DNA of 64,000 nt from Pelomonas sp051857475. Lineage in GTDB: Bacteria > Pseudomonadota > Gammaproteobacteria > Burkholderiales > Burkholderiaceae_C. A model generated the notes under the pieces. That model did no database searches. It saw only the letters and a program-made list of their open reading frames with translations, and was not told where the DNA came from. Location: positions 868,001-932,000 of the forward strand of contig NZ_JBPZGZ010000002.1 of assembly GCF_051857475.1 (NCBI RefSeq). Reading direction: 5' to 3'. The position numbers were made by a program, and so were the translations under genes. This document shows, piece by piece, positions 1 through 8,292 of the stretch (position 1 is the first letter of the stretch; the number at the start of each line of letters is the position of its first letter).

Positions 1-333
1 GGGTTCGGCGGCGCGGCCCGGGGCGATGAGGCGGCGGGCGGCGGCGTTCAGGGCAAGTGGCGGTGCGCCGGCCGTCAGCCGCCACAGCGCCAGGGGCGCG
101 TGTTCAAGAGCGGCGTCCAGGTCGGGCCGTGGCGGTGGCAGCGGATCGGCCGGCAGGGGTTTGGGTTGACGGGCCAGCCGCGTCAGCGAGGCCCAGCCGA
201 AAGCGGCCGCGATGAGGCCGGCCAAGGCACAGGCGACGAGCACGCGCGGCGAGTCCAGGGACGCGCCCGCCGCGGCGGCGCTGGCCGTCATCACCAGCGC
301 CGATGCGGCAACAGGGACGCGCTCAAAGCCCAT
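1..333 (-). CDS. Sensor histidine kinase, N-terminal part (cut by window edge)
   Basis: The frame is open from an ATG to the left edge, giving 111 residues of an unfinished protein. Two hydrophobic stretches (about residues 7-22 and 29-50) look like membrane helices. A proline-rich linker follows, and then a segment with PAS-like character that begins DAALEHAPLALWRL. The start lies 11 bp inside the end of the sigma-54 activator gene, so the two are translationally coupled. The kinase domain itself lies outside the window. The call rests on position, because NtrC-type regulators of this exporter family are normally paired with a membrane kinase, and on the membrane topology. It is therefore an inference rather than a motif match. 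Confidence 0.6.
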   Translation of the reverse strand, partial: MGFERVPVAASALVMTASAAAAGASLDSPRVLVACALAGLIAAAFGWASLTRLARQPKPLPADPLPPPRPDLDAALEHAPLALWRLTAGAPPLALNAAARRLIAPGRAAEP

Positions 334-1615
334 GCTTTTCCAGCTTGCGGTACAGCGCCGCCCGGCTCACGCCCAGCAGCTTGGCAGCCTGGCTGATATT
401 GCCGTCGGCCTGGGCAAGCGCTGCCTGAACGGCCTCGCGTTCGCGTTGCGCCAGGTCCAGCCCCGGTTCGACGGATGCAGCTGCCGCGATCTCGGCCAGC
501 CCGAAGTCGGCGAAGCTCAACACCGGCCCGCGCGCCAGCAGCGTCGCGCGTTCGCAGGCCTGGCGCAGCTCGCGCACATTGCCCGGCCAGCGGTAGGCGC
601 ACAGCCGGGCCAGGGCGTCCGGTGTCAGCTCGACGGGGCGCTTGGCGAACTGCGTCAGGTAGTGGCGCAGCAGCAGGGCGATGTCAGCAGCGCCGCGTTC
701 GCGCAGCGGCGGCACACGCAGCACCACGGTGTTGAGGCGGTAGAGCAGGTCGGGCCGGAAGCGCTTCGCATCGAAGAGTTCGGCCTCGGCCACATTGGTG
801 GCGGCCAGCACGCGCACGTCGACGGCCACCGGCTTGTCGCTGCCCAGCGGCGTCACCTCGCGGCGCTCCAGCGCGGCCAGCAACTTGGCCTGCTGAGGCA
901 GGGGCAGATTGCCAATCTCGTCGAGGAACAGCGTGCCGCCGGCCGCCGCGACAAAACGCCCCGGCCGCGACTCGCGCGCATCCGTGAAGCTGCCGCGCCG
1001 GTGGCCGAAGAGCTCGCTCTCCACCAGGGCTTCAGGCAGCGAGCCCATGTCCACGGCCAGCAGCGGGCCGGCCGATCGTGGTGAGGCGCGATGCAGGGCA
1101 CGGGCCACCAGCTCCTTGCCGACGCCGTTCTCGCCGAGGATCAGCACGCTGGCCTCGCTGGCGCCCACCTGGGCGATCTGCGCACGCAGCGACTGCATGG
1201 CCGGCGAATCGCCCAGCAGCTCGCCCACCGCAGGCGCCGGTGCACGCCGTGCCAAGGCCGCCTGCACGCAGGCCACCAGGCGTTCGTTGGGCCAGGGCTT
1301 GGTGATGAAGTCCACCGCCCCGGCCTTCAGGGCCTGCACGGCCAGCTCGACCTCGGCATAGGCCGTCATGACGACGACGGCCGGTGCCTGGCGGCGCGCC
1401 ATCACCTCGCGCAGCAGCGCCAGGCCCGCCGCACCATCGCTGGCGCCGGGCGTGAAGTTCATGTCCAGCAGCAGCACGTCGGGGGCGATCTCGTCCAGGG
1501 CCGCCGCCAGCTCGGCCGGCGCGTGGCGCACGGCCACGGGTGCGAGCCTGCGCAGGGCCAGCCGCGCGGCCAGGGCCACGTCGGGGTCGTCGTCGAGGAT
1601 GAGGATGCCGGGCAT
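323..1615 (-). CDS. Sigma-54-dependent two-component response regulator (NtrC family)
   Basis: This 430-residue protein has the standard three-part layout. The receiver domain covers about 1-120 (acidic pocket D8-D10, phospho-acceptor D51, K106). The AAA+ sigma-54 activation domain covers about 133-365, with Walker A GENGVGKE at 161-168 and Walker B LFLDEIG at 229-235. A Fis-type helix-turn-helix ends the protein (about 395-430). The sigma-54 contact loop reads GSFTDA (208-213) instead of the usual GAFTGA. The frame is open further upstream, but the chosen ATG starts exactly at the receiver core. The gene diverges from the exporter operon, which has a sigma-54 promoter and two palindromes, so it very probably activates that operon. 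Confidence 0.92.
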   Translation of the reverse strand: MPGILILDDDPDVALAARLALRRLAPVAVRHAPAELAAALDEIAPDVLLLDMNFTPGASDGAAGLALLREVMARRQAPAVVVMTAYAEVELAVQALKAGAVDFITKPWPNERLVACVQAALARRAPAPAVGELLGDSPAMQSLRAQIAQVGASEASVLILGENGVGKELVARALHRASPRSAGPLLAVDMGSLPEALVESELFGHRRGSFTDARESRPGRFVAAAGGTLFLDEIGNLPLPQQAKLLAALERREVTPLGSDKPVAVDVRVLAATNVAEAELFDAKRFRPDLLYRLNTVVLRVPPLRERGAADIALLLRHYLTQFAKRPVELTPDALARLCAYRWPGNVRELRQACERATLLARGPVLSFADFGLAEIAAAASVEPGLDLAQREREAVQAALAQADGNISQAAKLLGVSRAALYRKLEKHGL

Positions 1616-1661
1616 GCGAGGGCGCGACTTTAGGCGGCCCTCGTCCGCCCCGGCAAGGCGG

Positions 1662-1677
1662 TGTCCGGAAGCGGACA
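1662..1677. promoter_or_regulatory. Enhancer (UAS) palindrome 1
   Basis: A perfect inverted repeat TGTCCG-GAAG-CGGACA lies in the divergent interval between the NtrC-type regulator and the permease. A second, imperfect copy follows 23 bp downstream. Its position about 87 bp upstream of the predicted sigma-54 start is right for an enhancer bound by the Fis-type HTH of the neighbouring regulator. The binding is inferred. Confidence 0.7.
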
Positions 1678-1684
1678 GTGCGGG

Positions 1685-1700
1685 TGTTCGCAAGCGGACG
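1685..1700. promoter_or_regulatory. Enhancer (UAS) palindrome 2, degenerate
   Basis: TGTTCG-CAAG-CGGACG repeats the first enhancer element 23 bp further on. It shares the AAG core and right arm but has two mismatches between its arms. Two tandem sites roughly two helical turns apart are typical for oligomerising sigma-54 activators. Confidence 0.55.
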
Positions 1701-1730
1701 CCTGGCGGTGGCTTCCCTGGGAAGAATGCC

Positions 1731-1746
1731 TGGCCCGGCTCTTGCA
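1731..1746 (+). promoter_or_regulatory. Sigma-54 promoter (-24/-12) of the exporter operon
   Basis: TGGCCCGGCTCTTGCA matches the RpoN consensus TGGCACG-N4-TTGCW, with the invariant GG and GC separated by exactly 10 bp. It stands next to a gene for a sigma-54 activator and just downstream of two enhancer palindromes. The expected start site, about 12 bp after the GC, falls at or one base before the permease ATG. The transcript would therefore have almost no leader. Confidence 0.8.
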
Positions 1747-1757
1747 CTGAAGCCCTC

Positions 1758-4223
1758 ATGCCCTCGTTCACACCCCTCAAGTTCGCCTGGCGCCAGCTGC
1801 GCGCCGACCCCGGCCAGAGCGCCCTCGTCATTGCCGGCCTGGCCCTGGGCCTGGCCTTGGCGCTGCTGACGGCCAGCTTCCTGCAGGACGCGCTCTGGCC
1901 CGATGGCGACCTGCCGCAGCGCGACCGCCTCGTCGCCTTCGAGTTCCAGGCGCGCGGGCCGGGCGGCATCAAGACCGAATGGATGGGCGATGTGCCCACG
2001 GTGCCGCTGCAGGCCGCGCTGCGCGAGAGCGGCGCGCCCATGAGCCTTTCGAGCCGGGTGCTGTTCACGCAGCTGCCCTCGCGGGCCGCCGATGCCGGGG
2101 GCAGGCAGCGCAGCACGCGGCTCAGCATCGCCCTCGCCGATGCCGATGTGCAGGCCCTGTTCGGCATGCGCCCCCTGGCCGGCGACCTGACGGCCGCCCT
2201 GTCCACGCCCGAAGGCATCGCGCTGACGGCGCAGGCGGCCGAGCGCCTGTTCGGCACGGCGCAGGCGTTGGGGCGTAACTTCTCGATCGCGCTGCCCCCC
2301 ATGCCCGATGGTTCGCCGGGCGGGCAGTTCGCGCTGACCGTCAAGGCGGTGCTGCCCACGCCCAACCCGAACGGCACGCTGGTGTTCGACGCCATCGCCG
2401 GCTTCCAGGCGCCGGCCGCCAAGGCCTATCTGAAGCTGTCGGACAGCTGGTACCTGCCCAATGGCCGCCTGTTTGCGCGCCTGCTGACGGGCGCCACACC
2501 CGACCAGCTGTCCGCGCTGGCGCAGCGCGTCATGGAAAGGCAGCCCTTGCCGCCAGGCTTCCCCTCCGACTTCCTGAAGGGCGGCGGCAAGCCCGCCTAT
2601 CTGCGCGCCCTGCCGGTCGCCGACATTGGCCTGCATGGCGCGGGCAGCCCCTACCGGCGCCGCTGGCTGGGCGGCCTGGGCGCCGCGGCGGCCGGCGTGC
2701 TGGCCCTGGCCGTCATCAACTTCGTCAACCTGTGGAGCGTGCGCACCCTGCGCCGCCAGCGCGAGATCGGCCTGCGCAAATCGCTGGGTGCGGATGCACC
2801 GCGGCTGGCACAGCAGTTCTTTGTCGAGGCGGCCGCGGTTGCCGGCCTCGGCGGCGTCTTCGGCCTGCTGCTGGCCTGGTGGGCCACGCCGCTGGCCGAG
2901 GTGCTGATGCAGCGCCAGTTCCATGCGCCGGTCGTCAGCGCCGCCACGGTTGCGCTGACCGCTGCGCTCTGCCTGGCCATCGCGGCCCTCAGCGCCTTGC
3001 CGCTGACCTCCATCGCGCTGCGCGTGCGGCCGGCCGAATCCCTGGCCGGGCGCAGCCACAGCGAGGGCGCGGCCAGCCGCTGGCTGCGCCGCCTGATGAC
3101 GACGCTGCAGTTCGGCGCCGCCGCCGTGTTCGCTTCGCTGGCCTTCACGGTGCTGTGGCAGGCCGAGCATGCCGGCGTGATCCCGCGCGGCTTCGACGTG
3201 CAGGACCGCGTGGCCATCGACCTGCCCTGGGAGGCCCAGCCGGCCGAGCTGAATTCGCTGCTGGCCAGCGTGCGCAGCTGGCCCGAGGTCATTGCCGCCA
3301 GCGCGGCCGACGACGTGCCGGGGCGCGATTTCTCCAGCTGGTACGGCGAGTTCAAGGGGGCCGGCAGTCAGTCGGTCAGCCTGCGCATCGGCGTGGACTT
3401 CCTGCCGGGGTTCCTGCAAACCTATGGCATGCATGTCGTCGCCGGTCGTCTGTCGGCCGACCATGTGGCCGAGGTCGCACAGCACGCCATCGTGCTGGAT
3501 CGCAGCGCGGTGCGCGCGCTGGGCTTTGCCAGCCCGGAGGCAGCGGTGGGCCAGCTGCTGGGCGCGGCGAGCAATATCGACGGCGGCCGGTCGGCCATGG
3601 TGGTGGCCGTCATCGACGACATCCGGCTGGAAGGCCCGCGCAGCCCACCGCAGCCACATGGCATCTGGCCTCAGGCCGAGCGCGGCGGTGGCGCGATCAG
3701 CGTGCACAGCCGCGATCCGCAGGTCACGCGTGCCAAGCTGACGGCCCTGGTCAAGCAACGTTTCCCGGACGCGGACGCCCAGGCGCTGCCGGTGCGCGAC
3801 ATGCTGCTGCAAAAGGTGGTGGACGATGCCCGCCTGGGCCGCCTGATCGGCATCGCCGGCCTGCTGGCCCTGGGCCTGGCGGCCGTGGGCATCTACGCGC
3901 TGGCGGCCTACACGCTGCGCCGGCGCGAGCGCGAGATCGTGCTGCGCAAGCTGCATGGGGCCGGCGCCGGTGCGGTGGCGGGCCTGCTGGCTCGCGAGTT
4001 CGCTGGTGTGCTGGCCGTGGCCTGCGCGCTGGCGCTGCCGGTGGCAGCTTGGCTGTCGCAGCGCTATCTCGCCGACTTTGTCGAGCGTGCACCGGTGGGG
4101 CCGTTCTCGCTGTGGGTGTTGCTGGCGGCCGTTGCCCTGCTGGCCGGCGTGACGGCGCTGGCCGTGGCGCGCCATCTGCATGCAGCGCTGGCACTGAGAC
4201 CGTTGCAGGCGCTGCAGGGATGA
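1758..4223 (+). CDS. ABC exporter permease with duplicated FtsX/MacB-type domains
   Basis: This 821-residue inner-membrane protein begins with a cytoplasmic helix (FAWRQLRADP), followed by a membrane segment at about residues 21-40. A long periplasmic domain comes next, then a helix cluster ending in an FtsX-type LRRQREIGLRKSLGA motif. The second half repeats the plan and ends with another FtsX cluster carrying LRRREREIVLRKLHGA. Such duplicated permeases work with a MacB/LolD-type ATPase and a periplasmic adaptor, both encoded directly downstream. The substrate is unknown. Macrolide, peptide or lipoprotein export are family precedents only. The ATG is the first start after the sigma-54 promoter, and no other ATG precedes the first membrane helix. 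Confidence 0.88.
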   Translation: MPSFTPLKFAWRQLRADPGQSALVIAGLALGLALALLTASFLQDALWPDGDLPQRDRLVAFEFQARGPGGIKTEWMGDVPTVPLQAALRESGAPMSLSSRVLFTQLPSRAADAGGRQRSTRLSIALADADVQALFGMRPLAGDLTAALSTPEGIALTAQAAERLFGTAQALGRNFSIALPPMPDGSPGGQFALTVKAVLPTPNPNGTLVFDAIAGFQAPAAKAYLKLSDSWYLPNGRLFARLLTGATPDQLSALAQRVMERQPLPPGFPSDFLKGGGKPAYLRALPVADIGLHGAGSPYRRRWLGGLGAAAAGVLALAVINFVNLWSVRTLRRQREIGLRKSLGADAPRLAQQFFVEAAAVAGLGGVFGLLLAWWATPLAEVLMQRQFHAPVVSAATVALTAALCLAIAALSALPLTSIALRVRPAESLAGRSHSEGAASRWLRRLMTTLQFGAAAVFASLAFTVLWQAEHAGVIPRGFDVQDRVAIDLPWEAQPAELNSLLASVRSWPEVIAASAADDVPGRDFSSWYGEFKGAGSQSVSLRIGVDFLPGFLQTYGMHVVAGRLSADHVAEVAQHAIVLDRSAVRALGFASPEAAVGQLLGAASNIDGGRSAMVVAVIDDIRLEGPRSPPQPHGIWPQAERGGGAISVHSRDPQVTRAKLTALVKQRFPDADAQALPVRDMLLQKVVDDARLGRLIGIAGLLALGLAAVGIYALAAYTLRRREREIVLRKLHGAGAGAVAGLLAREFAGVLAVACALALPVAAWLSQRYLADFVERAPVGPFSLWVLLAAVALLAGVTALAVARHLHAALALRPLQALQG

Positions 4224-5482
4224 GCGCTGTGCTGACCTCGGGCGTCGCGATGGACCGTCGCGTGGCGGTACCGCGCCGCTACGGGCTGATCGTGCTTGCC
4301 GCCGCCGCAGCGCTGGCCGTCGCGATGCTGCTGGCGCGCTACTGGCCCCACGGCACCATCGTGGCGCGGGCCGATGTCGAGATCGCCACGGTGAAGACCG
4401 GCGCCTTCCGCGATGTCGTCCCGGGCCGCGCAGTGGCCCAGCCCCTGCAGTCCGTGCTGCTGGACACCACGGAGGACGGCCGCGTCGAGCAGGTGCTGGT
4501 CAAGGACGGTGCTCGCGTCGAAGCCGGCCAGCTGCTCGTCGTGCTCAGCAGCACCCAGCGTGCCCAGGAGCTGATGGCGCGCTCCAGCGAAGCCGCCCAG
4601 CAGCTCGCCAACCTCGCCACCTTCCGCGCCGCCCTCGCCCAGGCCCAGGCCGTGCAGCGCCGCGAAGTGACGCAGGCCGAGTTCGAGCGCGACCGTGCGG
4701 CCCGCTTGCACCAGCGCAACCAGGAGCTGGCCGCGCAGGGCTTTCTGTCGCCGTCGGCGCTGGAAGACTCCGCCGACAAGCTCGCCATGGCCCGGCGCCT
4801 GCTTGCGCAATTGCAGGCCGACGGCCGCGAGGAGCTGCGCACCCGCGAGCAGTCGGTGCAGGCCATGCAGCGTGCCGTCACCGACCTGGACCAGCGCCTG
4901 ACCGCCATGCGCGCCGCCAGCGAAGGCCTGGCCGTGCGCGCGCCGGTGGCCGGCCGACTGACCGGCCTCGCGCTGCAGGTCGGCGAGAGCGTGCGCAGCG
5001 GCACCCGCATCGGCCGCCTGGACAGCCTGGGCCGCTTCAAGCTGGAGCTGCGCCTGGATGAGTTTCACCTGGGCCGTGTGCGCGAGGGCCTGCCGGCCAC
5101 GCTGGCTCACGAGGGGCGCGAGCACGCCCTGCACGTGGCGCGCATCGACCCCCAGGTCAAGGACGGCCGCTTCAGCATCGAGCTGGGCTTCGATGCCGAT
5201 GCGCCGCCGCTGCAGGTCGGCCAGGGCCTGGACGTGCGCCTGACGCTGGGCGACCCGACGCGCGCCCTGCTGCTGCCCGACAGCGGCTTCTACGCCGACA
5301 CCGGTGGCGCCTGGGCCTTTGTGCTCGACGCCGACGGCCGCCATGCCCAGCGCCGCGAACTCAAGCTCGGCCGCCGCGCCGACGGCGTCGTCGAAGTCCT
5401 CGGTGGCCTGCAGGCCGGCGAGCAGGTCGTCGTCTCTCCCTACCGCGCCTTCTCGGGCGCTTTCGCTCTTCAACTGAACTGA
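4220..5482 (+). CDS. Periplasmic adaptor (HlyD/MacA-type membrane fusion protein)
   Basis: This 420-residue protein has a single N-terminal membrane anchor (about 21-40) and a biotinyl-lipoyl-like half-motif (VEQVLVKDGARVEAGQLLV, about 88-106). A long alpha-helical hairpin (about 113-225) is rich in Gln, Ala and Arg. The second lipoyl half (VRAPVAGRLTGLALQVGE) and beta-barrel domains complete the adaptor fold. It would bridge the permease to an outer-membrane channel, and no TolC gene is present here. Its ATG overlaps the permease stop as ATGA, so the two are coupled. An ATPase gene starts 3 bp after its stop. Confidence 0.88.
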   Translation: MSAVLTSGVAMDRRVAVPRRYGLIVLAAAAALAVAMLLARYWPHGTIVARADVEIATVKTGAFRDVVPGRAVAQPLQSVLLDTTEDGRVEQVLVKDGARVEAGQLLVVLSSTQRAQELMARSSEAAQQLANLATFRAALAQAQAVQRREVTQAEFERDRAARLHQRNQELAAQGFLSPSALEDSADKLAMARRLLAQLQADGREELRTREQSVQAMQRAVTDLDQRLTAMRAASEGLAVRAPVAGRLTGLALQVGESVRSGTRIGRLDSLGRFKLELRLDEFHLGRVREGLPATLAHEGREHALHVARIDPQVKDGRFSIELGFDADAPPLQVGQGLDVRLTLGDPTRALLLPDSGFYADTGGAWAFVLDADGRHAQRRELKLGRRADGVVEVLGGLQAGEQVVVSPYRAFSGAFALQLN

Positions 5483-5485
5483 ACC

Positions 5486-6169
<684 letters not shown>

Positions 6170-6183
6170 GCCGCGCCGCCGAC

Positions 6184-7329
6184 CTACTCCGCTGACTTCC
6201 CGGCGCGGGCCAGCTCGCCGAAGCGCGGGTCCTGGCGTTGCCCGGCATCGCGGGTCGGTCTGCCGACGCCAGGGGGCTCGACAGCTTTGACGGCATCGGC
6301 ACGCCGAGTCTTCAGCCGCAGGCAGGGCTTCTCGATCAGGAACCAGCTGAGGGCGGCGAGGCTGGCCACCACGGCATAGACCGCGGGCAGCATCAGCCAC
6401 ACATCCGCCTGCGGCCAGTAGGCGCTGGCCAGGTTCTGCACCGGCCAGCCGTACAGATAGATGCCGTAGGACAGATCCGGCCCTTGGTTGATCCTCGACA
6501 ACAGCGGCACCGGTGTCTCGGCAAACGCCAGCAGCAGATAGCCGCCCAGCCAGATCAGTGCCGGCTCGCTGGCCTGCGGTGAAAACATGCAGGCCAGCAG
6601 GGCCGGCAGCGCCAGCAGCACGCCGCGCCGGGTCGGTGCCAGGTGGTTTCTGTACAGATGGAAGCAGCCGCCGGCCAGAAAGCAGGCCAGCAGACGCCAC
6701 AGCGGATGCTGCCAATAGGTGTAGGGCAGGTGGGGCTCCACCCCATGGACCAGGCGTTCGAACAGCCAGACGCTGAACACGATCACCGTCATCGTCGTCC
6801 AGGCCAGGCGCAGGCGCGTCCGGGCCAACACGCCCGCCGCCAGCACCGTGACATAGCAGAAGAACTCCCACCGGATGGTCCACATGGCACCGTTGATCTC
6901 GGGATGTGGCCGGTCCGGGAACACCGGCGGCGTGATCGGTGTATACAGAGTCGCCAGCCCTTTGAGGAAGCTCGGGATCGAGAACTCGCTCCAGTACGCG
7001 GATGCGCTCGCAACGGCCAGGGGCCCCACCACCAGGGCGCAGACCAGGCTGGCCACGGCAAAGGCCGGAAATATTCGCAGAATCCGCTTCCTCAGGTAGG
7101 CCAGCACCTGGGGCTGGCGCTGCCAGCTCTGCAAGATGAGGAAGCCGCTGAGCAGGAAGAAGCAGTCGACGGCGAATTCGCCGAAGCTGAGCGTGCCGAA
7201 GAGGCCGGTCAGCAGTTCGCGATGGCGGTCGCCATCGTGCAATTCCGGCCCGTGCGACAGGATCACCAGCGACGCCAGTGCCAGCCGCAAGACATTGAAG
7301 TTATTGGTCCGGTGTTCGGACGGGTCCAC
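6184..7329 (-). CDS. Acyltransferase 3 family membrane protein (OafA/YrhL-like)
   Basis: This 381-residue polytopic protein has about ten hydrophobic helices and the family opening FNVLRLALASLVILSH. Its helix-2 histidine and a later FFLLSGFLI segment are typical of acyltransferase 3 proteins, which move acetyl or acyl groups onto surface sugars, lipids or peptides. The start is a GTG with a good upstream AGGGAG. An ATG alternative was not found at the N-terminus. The upstream 154 bp are noticeably more AT-rich than the rest of the window. Its substrate cannot be told, and no polysaccharide genes are adjacent. Confidence 0.85.
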   Translation of the reverse strand: MDPSEHRTNNFNVLRLALASLVILSHGPELHDGDRHRELLTGLFGTLSFGEFAVDCFFLLSGFLILQSWQRQPQVLAYLRKRILRIFPAFAVASLVCALVVGPLAVASASAYWSEFSIPSFLKGLATLYTPITPPVFPDRPHPEINGAMWTIRWEFFCYVTVLAAGVLARTRLRLAWTTMTVIVFSVWLFERLVHGVEPHLPYTYWQHPLWRLLACFLAGGCFHLYRNHLAPTRRGVLLALPALLACMFSPQASEPALIWLGGYLLLAFAETPVPLLSRINQGPDLSYGIYLYGWPVQNLASAYWPQADVWLMLPAVYAVVASLAALSWFLIEKPCLRLKTRRADAVKAVEPPGVGRPTRDAGQRQDPRFGELARAGKSAE

Positions 7330-7483
7330 GAGCGCTCCCTGCCTCGTTAATTTGTCCCCACATTGTTTCCGTCGACCCTGTCACTTCCGATGCCGATATT
7401 GCATCAATTTGTACGTTAGGGATTCGCGACCACGAGCTAGGGGGGTGATGACAGCGGTGGCGGCCTTGGCATAGTCGAGGTCG

Positions 7484-8230
7484 ATGCTCGCCACCCAATT
7501 CGTCTTCCACCTGGCCCTGCAGCGCGACAAGGTCGAGTCCTTCGACCGTTACCCTTTCAACCTGGCGGCGGTGCGCACGCTGGACCGGCTGGAGTTGCAT
7601 CCCAAGGTCACCTTCTTCGTCGGCGAGAACGGCTCGGGCAAGTCAACGCTGCTGGAGGCTTTGGCCGTCGCCGTGGGCTTCAACGCCGAAGGTGGCAGCA
7701 AGAACTTCAACTTCGGCACGCGGCTCTCGCATTCGGTGCTGCACGAGTATTTGCGCGTGGCCAAGGGCTTCAAGCGGCCGCGCGACGGCTGGTTCCTGCG
7801 CGCCGAGAGCTTCTTCAACGTCGCCACCGAGATCGAGAAGCTGGATGAGGGGCCGGGCGGGCCGCCCGTCATCGATGCCTACGGCGGCCGCTCCCTGCAC
7901 GAGCAGTCGCACGGCGAGTCCTTCCTGAAGCTGCTCAACGAGCGCTTTGGCGGCCGCAGCCTCTTCATCCTCGATGAACCCGAGGCGGCCCTGTCGCCGC
8001 AGCGCCAGCTCGATGCGCTGAAGCGCCTGCACGCCCTGGTGCGCCAGGACTCGCAGTTCATCATCGCGACGCATTCGCCGGTCCTGATGGCCTACCCCGA
8101 CGCCTGGGTCTACCGCTTCGACGCCGACGGCATCCATCGCGTCGGCTATGAGGACACGGCGCATTTCCAGGTCATGCGCGACTTCATGGCCGATCCCCGG
8201 CGCAGCCTGCGTGACTTGTTGGCCGACTGA
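7484..8230 (+). CDS. AAA ATPase, RecF/SMC-like predicted ATPase
   Basis: The 248 residues carry Walker A GENGSGKST (47-55), an ABC-like signature region LHEQSHGE (139-146) and an extended Walker B, FILDEPEAALSP (161-172). An IATHSPVLMAYPDA switch segment follows. This is the compact class of chromosomal ABC-type ATPases (COG3910-like) with no fused nuclease. The role of the family is not settled, with DNA metabolism or defence both suggested. No partner gene stands beside it, since the neighbours are a divergent acyltransferase and a diguanylate cyclase. The ATG directly precedes the conserved start. Confidence 0.83.
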   Translation: MLATQFVFHLALQRDKVESFDRYPFNLAAVRTLDRLELHPKVTFFVGENGSGKSTLLEALAVAVGFNAEGGSKNFNFGTRLSHSVLHEYLRVAKGFKRPRDGWFLRAESFFNVATEIEKLDEGPGGPPVIDAYGGRSLHEQSHGESFLKLLNERFGGRSLFILDEPEAALSPQRQLDALKRLHALVRQDSQFIIATHSPVLMAYPDAWVYRFDADGIHRVGYEDTAHFQVMRDFMADPRRSLRDLLAD

Positions 8231-8292
8231 GGGCCTTGCTTTACACCCGGCATGACAGCGTCGTCAATCGGCGCATTTAGGATGCCGGGGGT

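Noticed and set aside
1616..2422. A longer version of the sigma-54 activator starting inside the permease region.
   Set aside because: The extra residues are not conserved and would cover the enhancers and promoter. The receiver domain begins at the ATG chosen.
1032..4181. A 1049-codon minus-strand frame opposite the exporter permease.
   Set aside because: Same shadow effect. It has no recognisable domain, while the plus strand has a full permease behind a sigma-54 promoter.
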